Origin: Streptomyces sp. NBC_00083
GTDB taxonomy: Bacteria; Actinomycetota; Actinomycetes; Streptomycetales; Streptomycetaceae
Length of the DNA: 64,000 bases
Assembly (NCBI RefSeq): GCF_026343295.1
Contig: NZ_JAPELY010000001.1
Location: forward strand, 3,286,001 to 3,350,000
Reading direction: 5' to 3'
Part shown: positions 48,891 to 57,524 of the stretch, in pieces
How positions within the stretch are numbered: position 1 is the stretch's first letter
Layout of the letters: every line of letters starts with the position of its first letter
Program-made: the position numbers and the translations under genes
The notes under the pieces: generated by a model
What the model was told of the DNA's origin: nothing
The model's input: only the letters and a program-made list of their open reading frames with translations
Databases searched by the model: none

Positions 48891-51800
48891 ATGAGACGCA
48901 CGAGACGCACCAGACGCACCACCCCCTGGCGGCTCAGACGACCCTGGGCGGCGCTGGCCGCCGCAGCGGTACTGATCAGCCTTCTGTCGGCCCTGCCCCT
49001 GACCGGACCCCTGCTGAACGCGGCGCCCACCGCAGCCGAGGGCAGCAACACGGCGACGGTGTTCTACTACACCAAGAGCCGCAACTGGCCGCAGCCCTAC
49101 CTGCATTTCGCCGCCGACGGCGCCGCCTGGACCCAGGCCCCCGGCGTCGCGATGGACGTCGGCTGTACGGACTGGGCGAAGAAGACCGTCACCTTGGGCA
49201 CCGCCACCACCTGGCAGGCCACCTTCAACAACGGCAGCGGCACCTGGGACAACAACGGCGGGAAGAACTACGCCCTGGGCACCGGCACGATCACCGTCAA
49301 GGACGGGGTCATAGCCCACAGCGATCCGTGCGGCGACGGCAACGGCGGCCCCGGCCCGTCGCCGTCACCCACTCCCCCCACCGGCGGGACCAGTGCGACC
49401 GTCTTCTACTCCGCGCAGACCGTGGGCTGGAGCACCGTCAACCTGCACTACGCGCCGACCGGCGGTGCCTGGACGGCCGTACCGGGCGTCGGCATGGAAC
49501 AGGCGTGTCCGGGATGGTTCAAGAAGACCGTCGACCTGGGCGGAGCGGCCGGGCTCGCCGCGACCTTCAACAACGGCAACGGCACCTGGGACAACAACAA
49601 CGGGGTCAACTACGCCCTCGGCACCGGCATCAGCACCGTGAAGGACCGGACGGTCGCCAAGAACGCCGCAGATCCCTGCGCGTCCCGGCCGCCGGACACC
49701 AAGGCGCCGACCGTACCCGGCGCCGTCAAGGCGGCCGCCACGGACACGTCGATCCTCCTGACCTGGGACCCCTCCACGGACGACACCGGCGTCACCGGCT
49801 ACCAGGTGACCCGCACCGGCGGCACCAAGGGCAGCCAGGTCACCAGCGTCGGATCCACCGTGCTCACCGAGTCGGGTCTGGAGGCGAACACCCAGTACAG
49901 CTACACCGTCAAGGCACTCGACGCGGCCGGCAACGTCTCCGCCGCCTCCGCCGCGGCGAGCGCGACCACGGGCCAGGCGCCGCCGCCGGCCAAGCAGGGC
50001 ACCATGCTCGGCGGCGACCCCCGCAAGGACCCGATCTACTTCGTGCTGACCGCCCGCTTCTACGACGGCGACACCAGCAACGACCGCGGCGGCAACCAGA
50101 ACGTGGCCTCCGGCAACGCCGCCAACAACGACCCGATGTTCCGCGGTGACTTCAAGGGCCTCGTGCAGAAGCTGGACTACATCAAGGCCCTCGGCTTCTC
50201 CGCCGTCTGGATCACCCCCGTGGTCCTCAACCGTTCCGACTACGACTACCACGGCTACCACGGCTGGGACTTCTACAAGGTCGACCCCCGTCTGGAGTCC
50301 GCGGGCGCCTCGTACCAGGACCTGATCAACGCCGCCCACGCCAAGGGCATGAAGATCTACCAGGACGTCGTCTACAACCACAGCTCCCGCTGGGGCGCCA
50401 AGGGCCTGTTCGTCCCCACGGTCTACGGCGTGCGCGACTCCCAGTGGTCCTGGTACTACGACGAGAAGCAGCCCGGCTTCGAGTACGACGGCCTGACCGT
50501 CGACCCCAAGACCGGCAAGTCGTACTACAACGGCGATCTCTGGTCGACCGCCGAGCCGTCCGGCAACACCTGCCTGAACTGGGGCAAGCCCACCGGCTAC
50601 AAGTCCCCCGAGGGCTACACCATCTACAACTGCCAGTGGCCCAACCCCACCAGCGGCATGTTCCCGTCCGCGTACTACCACCAGTGCTGGATCGGCAACT
50701 GGGAGGGCGAGGACTCCCGTTCGTGCTGGCTCGCCGACGACCTCGCCGACTTCAACACCGAGAACCCCACCGTGCAGAACTACCTCATCGGCGCCTACAA
50801 CAAGTACATCGACATGGGAGTCGACGGCTTCCGCGTCGACACCGCCGTCCACATCCCCCGCGTCACGTGGAACCGTCGCTTCCTGCCGGCCATCCAGCAG
50901 CGCGTCGCCCAGGACTGGGGGGCGGACAAGGCACAGGACTTCTTCGTCTTCGGTGAGGTCGGCGCCTTCGTCAACGACAAGTGGAACCGTGGCTCGGTCA
51001 ACCACTCCGCGCAGTTCTACACCTGGAAGGAGCGCAAGGAGTACACCGACGACGACGTCCAGGCCGCCCTCGACCAGTACAACTACGAGGAGAAGCTCGG
51101 CACGGGCAACCAGCCCACCTCCACCAACGCCTTCCTCGCCGGGAACGTCTACCACACGCCCGACCACTCGAAGTTCTCCGGCATGAACATCATCGACATG
51201 CGCATGCACATGAACTTCGGTGACGCGCACAACGCCTTCAACAACGGCAAGGACTCCGACGACTCCACCAACGACGCCACCTACAACGTCGTCTACGTCG
51301 ACAGTCACGACTACGGACCCAACAAGTCCAGCGTGCGCTATACGGGCGGGCAGGACGCCTGGGCCGAGAACATGGCCCTGATGTGGACCTTCCGCGGCAT
51401 CCCGACCCTGTACTACGGCTCGGAGATCCAGTTCCAGGCCGGCAAGACCATCGACTGCGGACCCAGCTGCCCGCTGGCCACCACCGGCCGCGCCTACTAC
51501 GGCGACCACGTCGAAGGCAGCGTCACCGCCTCCGACTTCTCCAAGGTCGCGAGCGCGTCCGGTGAGGTCGCCACGACCCTGGCCCAGCCCCTGGTCAAGC
51601 AACTCCAGCGGCTCAACGAGATCCGTCGGGCCGTGCCGGCCCTGCAGATGGGCGAGTACTCCACCGAAGGCGTCTCGGGCGGCGGCATGAACTTCAAGCG
51701 CCGCTACACCGACGCCGCCGGCGGCGTGGACAGCTTCGCCCTGGTCGCCGTCACCGACGGAGCCACCTACACCGGCATCCCCAACGGAACGTACAAGGAC

Positions 51801-51950
51801 GCCGTTTCCGGCGACGTCCAGCAGGTCACCGACGGCTCCCTGGCCGTCGCCGCCCCCGGCAAGGGCAACCTGCGCGTCTACGTCCTCGACCTCGGAGGCA
51901 AGAACGCCGCGCCGGGCAAGATCGGCACCGACGGCCCCTACCTCAAGTAG
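48891..51950 (+). CDS. Secreted GH13 alpha-amylase with two CBM25-like modules and Fn3
   Basis: A 1019-residue exoenzyme. An unusually Arg-rich start (MRRTRRTRRTTPWRLRRPW) precedes the export helix (about 20-45). Two similar starch-binding modules of the CBM25 kind follow (TATVFYYTKSRNWPQPYLHF and SATVFYSAQTVGWSTVNLHY, both ending NNGNGTWDNN-like), a Fn3 domain (about 262-350), then the catalytic barrel. GVDGFRVDTAVH has Asp 650 (nucleophile), FVFGEVGAF has Glu 689 (acid), VDSHDYGPN has Asp 807. It hydrolyses alpha-1,4 glucans outside the cell. ATG at 48891 follows TTGGAGAG. The promoter has MalR-like sites. Confidence 0.93.
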   Translation: MRRTRRTRRTTPWRLRRPWAALAAAAVLISLLSALPLTGPLLNAAPTAAEGSNTATVFYYTKSRNWPQPYLHFAADGAAWTQAPGVAMDVGCTDWAKKTVTLGTATTWQATFNNGSGTWDNNGGKNYALGTGTITVKDGVIAHSDPCGDGNGGPGPSPSPTPPTGGTSATVFYSAQTVGWSTVNLHYAPTGGAWTAVPGVGMEQACPGWFKKTVDLGGAAGLAATFNNGNGTWDNNNGVNYALGTGISTVKDRTVAKNAADPCASRPPDTKAPTVPGAVKAAATDTSILLTWDPSTDDTGVTGYQVTRTGGTKGSQVTSVGSTVLTESGLEANTQYSYTVKALDAAGNVSAASAAASATTGQAPPPAKQGTMLGGDPRKDPIYFVLTARFYDGDTSNDRGGNQNVASGNAANNDPMFRGDFKGLVQKLDYIKALGFSAVWITPVVLNRSDYDYHGYHGWDFYKVDPRLESAGASYQDLINAAHAKGMKIYQDVVYNHSSRWGAKGLFVPTVYGVRDSQWSWYYDEKQPGFEYDGLTVDPKTGKSYYNGDLWSTAEPSGNTCLNWGKPTGYKSPEGYTIYNCQWPNPTSGMFPSAYYHQCWIGNWEGEDSRSCWLADDLADFNTENPTVQNYLIGAYNKYIDMGVDGFRVDTAVHIPRVTWNRRFLPAIQQRVAQDWGADKAQDFFVFGEVGAFVNDKWNRGSVNHSAQFYTWKERKEYTDDDVQAALDQYNYEEKLGTGNQPTSTNAFLAGNVYHTPDHSKFSGMNIIDMRMHMNFGDAHNAFNNGKDSDDSTNDATYNVVYVDSHDYGPNKSSVRYTGGQDAWAENMALMWTFRGIPTLYYGSEIQFQAGKTIDCGPSCPLATTGRAYYGDHVEGSVTASDFSKVASASGEVATTLAQPLVKQLQRLNEIRRAVPALQMGEYSTEGVSGGGMNFKRRYTDAAGGVDSFALVAVTDGATYTGIPNGTYKDAVSGDVQQVTDGSLAVAAPGKGNLRVYVLDLGGKNAAPGKIGTDGPYLK

Positions 51951-51987
51951 CAGACACCAAAGGGAGTACGGCACCGCGCAGTGGAAC

Positions 51988-52026
51988 GCGGAATGGTCTG
52001 GACCTTGACAGGTGCAGGCCATTCCG
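51988..52026. promoter_or_regulatory. Chitinase-type operator repeats around -35, also a 39-base dyad
   Basis: TGGTCTGGACCT (51995-52006) and its degraded inverse AGGTGCAGGCCA flank TTGACA (52005-52010). Twelve-base repeats like these (TGGTCCAGACCT) surround the -35 of Streptomyces chitinase promoters, and TGGTCTGGACC matches the core of the DasR site (AGTGGTCTAGACCACT). Here the pair is inverted and framed by GCGGAATGG / CCATTCCGC, so the block is also a hairpin that may end the amylase transcript. Confidence 0.6.
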
Positions 52027-52072
52027 CTTGAGTCTGCCCAGACTTCACTCAACTCCCAGAAGGAGTGGTCGC

Positions 52073-53149
52073 GTGTCGAGACAACGGCTCTTCGCTCTGC
52101 TCACCGCACTCGCCGTCGCGGTAGGACTCGCCCTCTTCGTGCCGCTGGCGTCCCCCGCCTCGGCCGCCGCCGGCTGCGCCGGTGCCTGGAACTCCTCCTC
52201 GGTCTACACCGGTGGTACGTCCGCCTCGTACAGCAGCCACAACTGGCAGGCCAAGTGGTGGACCCAGGGCGAGACGCCCGGCGTCGCCGCGGTCTGGGCC
52301 GACCAGGGTGCCTGCGGCGGCGGCTCGGGCGGCACCGGCGGGACCTGCAACTACCCCGCCTGGGCCGCCGGTCACTCCTATGTGGCCGGTGACGTCGTCA
52401 AGTACACGGACGGCAACTACTACATCGCCGAGCACGACAACCCGGGCTACGACCCGGTCATCAGCACCTGGTACTGGGACCCGTACAGCTGCAACGGCGG
52501 CGGGGGCCCGACGGATCCGCCGTCCAGCGGGTCCTTCGTGGTCAGCGAGGCCCAGTTCAACCAGATGTTCCCGAACCGGAACGCGTTCTACACCTACAGC
52601 GGTCTGACCGCCGCGCTCAGCGCCTACCCGGGCTTCGCGAACACCGGCAGCGACACGGTGAAGAAGCAGGAGGCGGCGGCGTTCCTCGCCAACGTCAGCC
52701 ACGAGACCGGCGGACTCGTCTACATCGTCGAGCAGAACACCGCCAACTACTCGCACTACTGCGACGCGACACAGCCCTACGGCTGCCCGGCCGGCCAGTC
52801 CGCCTACTACGGGCGCGGCCCGATCCAGCTGAGCTGGAACTTCAACTACAAGGCGGCCGGCGACGCGCTCGGCATCGACCTGCTGCACAACCCGAACCTC
52901 GTGCAGACCGACTCGGCCGTCGCCTGGAAGACCGGCCTCTGGTACTGGAACACCCAGAGCGGTCCCGGCACCATGACCCCGCACAACGCCATGGTCAACG
53001 GAGCCGGGTTCGGCGAGACCATCCGCAGCATCAACGGCAGCATCGAGTGCAACGGCGGCAACCCCGCCCAGGTGCAGAGCCGCATCAACGCCTACCAGAG
53101 CTTCGTCTCGATCCTCGGGGTCCCGGCGGGCAGCAACCTCAGCTGCTGA
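52073..53149 (+). CDS. Secreted GH19 chitinase with two chitin-binding modules
   Basis: A 358-residue chitinase. Signal peptide LFALLTALAVAVGLALFVPLASPASA (about 1-31); two CBM5/12-like modules (WNSSSVYTGGTSASYSSHNWQAKWW at about 38-62, and CNYPAWAAGHSYVAGDVVKYTDGNYYIA at about 91-120, each with surface Trp/Tyr), a Gly/Pro linker, then the GH19 domain. NVSHETGG has Glu 211 and YIVEQN has Glu 220, the catalytic pair at the nine-residue spacing known for bacterial ChiC enzymes. AYYGRGPIQLSWNFNYKAAG and the rest match the family. It cuts chitin in an endo fashion. GTG at 52073 follows AAGGAG; upstream are chitinase-type operator repeats. Confidence 0.95.
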   Translation: MSRQRLFALLTALAVAVGLALFVPLASPASAAAGCAGAWNSSSVYTGGTSASYSSHNWQAKWWTQGETPGVAAVWADQGACGGGSGGTGGTCNYPAWAAGHSYVAGDVVKYTDGNYYIAEHDNPGYDPVISTWYWDPYSCNGGGGPTDPPSSGSFVVSEAQFNQMFPNRNAFYTYSGLTAALSAYPGFANTGSDTVKKQEAAAFLANVSHETGGLVYIVEQNTANYSHYCDATQPYGCPAGQSAYYGRGPIQLSWNFNYKAAGDALGIDLLHNPNLVQTDSAVAWKTGLWYWNTQSGPGTMTPHNAMVNGAGFGETIRSINGSIECNGGNPAQVQSRINAYQSFVSILGVPAGSNLSC

Positions 53150-53164
53150 CAGCTCCGGAAACCC

Positions 53165-53198
53165 ATGTGCCCCGCTCCCGGAAGGGAACGGGGCACAT
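53165..53198. terminator. Bidirectional hairpin between chitinase and subtilase genes
   Basis: ATGTGCCCCGCTCCC pairs with GGGAACGGGGCACAT (one mismatch) around a GGAA loop, in the 66-base gap between convergent genes. Confidence 0.8.
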
Positions 53199-53215
53199 CG
53201 GCGTACGTGGGGTGG

Positions 53216-56200
53216 TCACAGCTTCATGCGGTGCACACCTCCCTGCACCGTGCCCACGTACAGCCAGCCGCCGGCGGTCGCCAGGGTCGTGGCGTTCAGG
53301 TTCTGCAGGCCGTTGGAGATGTTCTGCCAGCTGCGGCCGCCGTCCGTCGACCGCAGGACGCCCCGGCCGCCGCGCGGCAGGGCCGCGTCCCACGAGCTGG
53401 TGGTGGCGGCGTAGAGCGCTCCGTCGACCTGGAGCAAGTCGCTGACCCGCAGCGGCAGTTGACCGGTGTCGGCGGCGCGGAAGGTGCGTCCGCCGTCCGT
53501 CGAGACCTTGATGGCGTCACCGCCGGTCAGCATCTTCGCGCCGGCGAACTCGATGGTGTCGACGCGGCCGTCGGCGACCTTGGTGAGGGTGTCGCCGCCG
53601 TCGTCCGAGCGGTACAGGCCGTCGGGGGCGCCCAGCCACAGCCGGTCGGGGTTCTTCGGATCGCCCGCCACGGCGGTGAAGTGCGTCCGGTCGTTGAGGA
53701 GGTTCTTCCACGTGGCGCCGCCGTCCACGGTGGCGAACAGGCCTGTGCCCAGCAGATTCGCGTACGAGACGTACACGCGGTCGGGGTCGGCCGGATGCAC
53801 CGTCATGGCGTACACCGTGCCATTGCTCTCGCCCTTGTCCTGCCAGGTGGCGCCGGCGTCTGCGCTCCGCTGCAGATGGAAGTCGCCCCAGGCGCCGTAG
53901 CGCACCCGCCACACGATCCGTGAGTCCTTCGCGGAGGCCTGGAGCAGCCGGGTCTCCGCGCCGATCATGCCCTCGCCGCCGGTGGTCCCCCACTCCGCGC
54001 CCGTCGCGGGCAGCGGTGTCCGGTGCGTGCCCTCTTGACCGGCCGCGAGCAGCTGATTGCCGCTCACCGCAAGGGAGTTGACGGTGCCCCCCTGGACGCC
54101 GAGGCGGTGGTAGTCCGTGCCGTCCGGGGTGCCCCGGTAGACACCGGCCGCGTCGGCGGACACGGTCAGCGAACCGTCGGCCCAGCGGTCGAAGTCCGAT
54201 GTGGTGGAGGCCTTGTTCACGGACGGGATGCTGCTCCACCGCCGGCCATGGTCGCGGCCGACCCGGATGTCCTTGCCGTAGCCCGCGTACATGTCGCCGC
54301 CGGTGAGGGTCAGGCCCGTCGCACCGTAGCCGTGGTTGTCCAGCGTGGCCCAGCTCCTGCCGCCGTCGAACGATCCGACGATGCCCGAGCCGATCTCGTA
54401 GATCGCCACGACCTGGCTGTCCGCCACGACGTTGACGGAGATCCCGCCGCTGGGGGAGTCGTACACCTTGGTCGCCTTGCCGAGCGTGCCCGAGGCCAGG
54501 CCGTCGCGCTTCCACAGCGACTTGCCCGCCGAGAAGTAGAGGCTGTCCCCGCCGATGGCCACGTCGTAGACCGCGTCGACGGGGATGCCGAGCGGCTCGG
54601 TGGCCCAGGTATCGCCGCCGTCCTTGCTGATCAGCAGGTCCGTGGCGGTGACCGCGACGAGGGTCCGGCCCGTCTCGTCGGTGAGGAAGCCGGTGAGCCG
54701 GGCGTCCGGAGTGTTCAGGGTCTCCCAGGTGCGTCCGCCGTCCTCGGTGCGCAGGATCGAGCCCCTGCGGGGAATGCCGGACGCGCTGTTGGCGGCGTAC
54801 CACCAGCGCTCGGCGTTCTTCGGGTCGATGACGGTGAAGGCGCGGCCGTCCACGTCACCGAGCGGCAGCCGGGTGTGCTGCTGCCACGTGGCGCCGTTGT
54901 CCGCGGTCGACCACGGGCCGAGCTTGTCGTACTGGGTGAGGACGGCGGCGCCCGGCGCGCTCGGCGCCGTCGTGATGTCCCCGCTCTCGGAGTTGGGCCC
55001 CACGGGCTGCCAGCGGGAACGGCGGCTGTTCTCCGGAGTGACCTCGAAGCCGTCCTGGTTGGCGGTGAGGGTCTTGCCGTCGGTGGTGCGGCCGGTCGCG
55101 GAGACCAGATGGGCGCCGGTGCCGCGCCCGGTGATCTGCGCCTGGTAGACGTTGCCGGAACGGAGTGTCGTCGCGACCGTGTACGGCCTGCCGTGCGGCG
55201 GTGTCACGGTCAGGACGGGCGGCTCGGCGAGCGGCGCCGGGGTGAAGACGACCGCGGTGGAGGTCCCGTCGCTCGGGTCGGGGCCCGCCTGGAGGAACAA
55301 CTGCCGCACGACCAGCAGGTACGGGACGCGCAGGGCGGTGCCGCGGTCCGGGGTGACGGTGACCGTACCGGCGATCTCCGCCTCGCCCGCGGGGCGGTCG
55401 GCCCGCAGCGTCACCGTCGCCGTGGCGCTGCCGCCGGCCGGGACGCGCAAGGTGTCCGGGCCGACCCCGGCCTGACCGCTCACCTTCAGCCGTACGGTAC
55501 GGGCCTTGGCGGTGGAATTGGTGACGGTGAGCTGCTTGCTGCCGCCCACGGTGCGCGCGGCGAGGTCGGCGAGTCCGTAGGACAGGGTCGCCGGGCTGGT
55601 GGTGATGCCGGTGTCCGCCGCGTCGGCGGCCGCCGCGACGTCGAGGCGGCCCGAGCCGACGGTGCTCGCGCCGTACTCCTTGAGCTGCCTGGCGGAGCCC
55701 ACCAGCTCGGAGGTGACCTTCGCGGGTGTCTCACCCGGGTGCAGCTGGCGCAGCAGGGCGGCCGAGCCCGCGACGTGGGGCGCCGCCATCGACGTACCCG
55801 ACATGCGGTAATAGCCCGGCGCGTAAAGGGACTTGGGGATGGTGGAGCGGATGTCGTAGCCCGGCGCGACCAGGTCCGGCTTCAGGTCCCACCGCTGGTC
55901 GGGGCCGCGCGAGGAGAACGAGGCCATCCGGTCGGTGACGTCCGTGCCGGTGACCGTCACCTCGACCTTGCCGTGCGCGAGGCGGCGGCCGAGCTCGGCG
56001 TACTGGGTGGAGTCCATGCCGAACATGACGATGTGGTCCATGCGCAGCGAGTCGCCGGAGTCCTTGAGGGAGGTCTGCGGCGCGAGCGGGACGGAGCCGT
56101 CGGCGGCGGGGGAGCGGGACCCGTCCTCCTCCAGGGCCCGCGGGGCGGCGAACACCGGGCCGCTGCTCCCGGAGGGCCCGCCGAAGAGGGCGACCGCGCC

Positions 56201-57433
56201 GCGCCGCTCGGCCTCACGGGCCATGTCGATCTCGGTCAGGTAGAGATCCTGCGAGGACTGGGCGACGAGCATGTCGACGCGGACGGCCTTGCCCTTGACG
56301 TCACCCGCCTTGCCCCAGTCCTCCGGGGTGCCCCGGCCCACGTCGACGAGCGGGACGGTGACGGGCCTGACGGGCGGGTTCGCGGAGACGAGCCCGCGGT
56401 AGGCCTGGATCTTTCCGCCGCCCTTGTAGGCGGCGCTCGGTATGCGCAGGCCGCTGATGGACGCGCCGACCGCGATGACGCCGTCGGCGGCGGCCGGGGT
56501 GCTGATGGTGCCGCTGCTCGGGCCTTCGTTGCCGGCGGAGGCGACGACGACAACTCCCGCTCGCACGGCTGCCGTTGCGGCGGCCCCGAGCGGGTCGGTG
56601 CCGTCGCCCTGGCCGCCGAGGCTCAGGTTGATGACATCGGCGCGATGGGGATTGGCCGGGTCGATCGCGGCCTCGATACCGGCCACGATGTCGGAGGTGT
56701 AGCCCTCCCCGGCGTCGTTCATGACCTTGTACGCGAGGATGCTCGCGCCCGGCGCCACACCGGTGACGCCGCCCTTCTCGGCGGCCCTGCCCGCGATGAT
56801 GCCGGCGACGTGGGTGCCGTGCCCGTTGTCGTCCATCGGGTCGGCGTCGCCGTTGGCGAAGTCGTAGCCGCCGACCACCTTGTGACCCTCGCCGAAACCG
56901 CCGCCGAGGTCGGGGTGGGTGTAGTCGACCCCGCTGTCCAGGACGGCGACCGTGGTGCCCCTGCCGTCGGCGCCGTTGCCCGCGGGGTCCTTGCGCCGCC
57001 AGACCTGCGGGGCGTTGACGAGCGGCACACTCGTGTCGGTGAGGACGTGCATCTTCGCGTCGGGGACGACGGAGGCCACCCCGGGCAGTTGCTTCAGGGC
57101 GGCGACCTCGGACGACTTCACGGTGACCGCGACCGCGTCGAGCAGGAGGGTCAGTTCGCGTGGTGCGGCGGTGTGCAGTCCGGCGGCCCTGGCGCGGTCC
57201 AGGAACGTGTTCTGGCGGGCGGCCACGGCAGCGCGGTCGGCGCCGACTCGGCCTGCGTCCGCGGAGCGCAGGACGCCCTTGCCCGCGGCGGCCGCGCCCC
57301 CGGTCAGCGTGACGATGACGCGCTGCTCCGGGTCCTGTCGGGGATCCGCGGTGGCGGAGTGGGGCACCGCGGACAGCAGGCCGCCGAGGACGGCGGCCGT
57401 GAGTGCGGCGGTGAGGGTTCTTCGAGGGGTCAT
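53216..57433 (-). CDS. Secreted S8 subtilase fused to BNR/Asp-box repeats
   Basis: A 1405-residue exoprotease. The signal peptide (MTPRRTLTAALTAAVLGGLLSAVPHSATA) is followed by an I9-type propeptide (VIVTLTGGA) and the catalytic domain with Asp 166 (AVLDSGVDYTHPD), His 205 (NGHGTHVAG) and Ser 548 (MSGTSMAAPH). A PA-like insert (about 360-450) lies between the His and Ser. From about residue 795 a beta-propeller region has nine Asp-boxes (for example TADNGATW, TEDGGRTW, SKDGGDTW, SFDGGRSW, SADAGATW, TVDGGATW, STDGGRTF, STDGGRSW). The fusion is unusual in that propellers normally occur in sialidase-like or sortilin proteins. It is divergent from a TrmB/LuxR-type regulator. Confidence 0.93.
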   Translation of the reverse strand: MTPRRTLTAALTAAVLGGLLSAVPHSATADPRQDPEQRVIVTLTGGAAAAGKGVLRSADAGRVGADRAAVAARQNTFLDRARAAGLHTAAPRELTLLLDAVAVTVKSSEVAALKQLPGVASVVPDAKMHVLTDTSVPLVNAPQVWRRKDPAGNGADGRGTTVAVLDSGVDYTHPDLGGGFGEGHKVVGGYDFANGDADPMDDNGHGTHVAGIIAGRAAEKGGVTGVAPGASILAYKVMNDAGEGYTSDIVAGIEAAIDPANPHRADVINLSLGGQGDGTDPLGAAATAAVRAGVVVVASAGNEGPSSGTISTPAAADGVIAVGASISGLRIPSAAYKGGGKIQAYRGLVSANPPVRPVTVPLVDVGRGTPEDWGKAGDVKGKAVRVDMLVAQSSQDLYLTEIDMAREAERRGAVALFGGPSGSSGPVFAAPRALEEDGSRSPAADGSVPLAPQTSLKDSGDSLRMDHIVMFGMDSTQYAELGRRLAHGKVEVTVTGTDVTDRMASFSSRGPDQRWDLKPDLVAPGYDIRSTIPKSLYAPGYYRMSGTSMAAPHVAGSAALLRQLHPGETPAKVTSELVGSARQLKEYGASTVGSGRLDVAAAADAADTGITTSPATLSYGLADLAARTVGGSKQLTVTNSTAKARTVRLKVSGQAGVGPDTLRVPAGGSATATVTLRADRPAGEAEIAGTVTVTPDRGTALRVPYLLVVRQLFLQAGPDPSDGTSTAVVFTPAPLAEPPVLTVTPPHGRPYTVATTLRSGNVYQAQITGRGTGAHLVSATGRTTDGKTLTANQDGFEVTPENSRRSRWQPVGPNSESGDITTAPSAPGAAVLTQYDKLGPWSTADNGATWQQHTRLPLGDVDGRAFTVIDPKNAERWWYAANSASGIPRRGSILRTEDGGRTWETLNTPDARLTGFLTDETGRTLVAVTATDLLISKDGGDTWATEPLGIPVDAVYDVAIGGDSLYFSAGKSLWKRDGLASGTLGKATKVYDSPSGGISVNVVADSQVVAIYEIGSGIVGSFDGGRSWATLDNHGYGATGLTLTGGDMYAGYGKDIRVGRDHGRRWSSIPSVNKASTTSDFDRWADGSLTVSADAAGVYRGTPDGTDYHRLGVQGGTVNSLAVSGNQLLAAGQEGTHRTPLPATGAEWGTTGGEGMIGAETRLLQASAKDSRIVWRVRYGAWGDFHLQRSADAGATWQDKGESNGTVYAMTVHPADPDRVYVSYANLLGTGLFATVDGGATWKNLLNDRTHFTAVAGDPKNPDRLWLGAPDGLYRSDDGGDTLTKVADGRVDTIEFAGAKMLTGGDAIKVSTDGGRTFRAADTGQLPLRVSDLLQVDGALYAATTSSWDAALPRGGRGVLRSTDGGRSWQNISNGLQNLNATTLATAGGWLYVGTVQGGVHRMKL

Positions 57434-57434
57434 G

Positions 57435-57466
57435 CTGGACCAAGTAATCGGAGTCCAGTGGTCCAG
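57435..57466. promoter_or_regulatory. Spaced inverted repeat between subtilase and TrmB-type genes
   Basis: CTGGACCA (57435-57442) and TGGTCCAG (57459-57466), perfect 8-bp arms with a 16-base spacer, start one base from the subtilase ATG. AGTGGTCCAGACAACG (57457-57472) also matches the DasR consensus at 13 of 16 positions. The gap to the regulator start is 91 bases. Confidence 0.55.
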
Positions 57467-57524
57467 ACAACGATTTCGCGTGGCCCATTGCTGCCCCTGG
57501 CACCTAGGGGCCAAGATCCAGGGC

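Noticed and set aside
49365..52052. 895-codon open frame antisense to the amylase
   Set aside because: Shadow caused by GC-biased third positions. The amylase on the other strand has full GH13 motifs.
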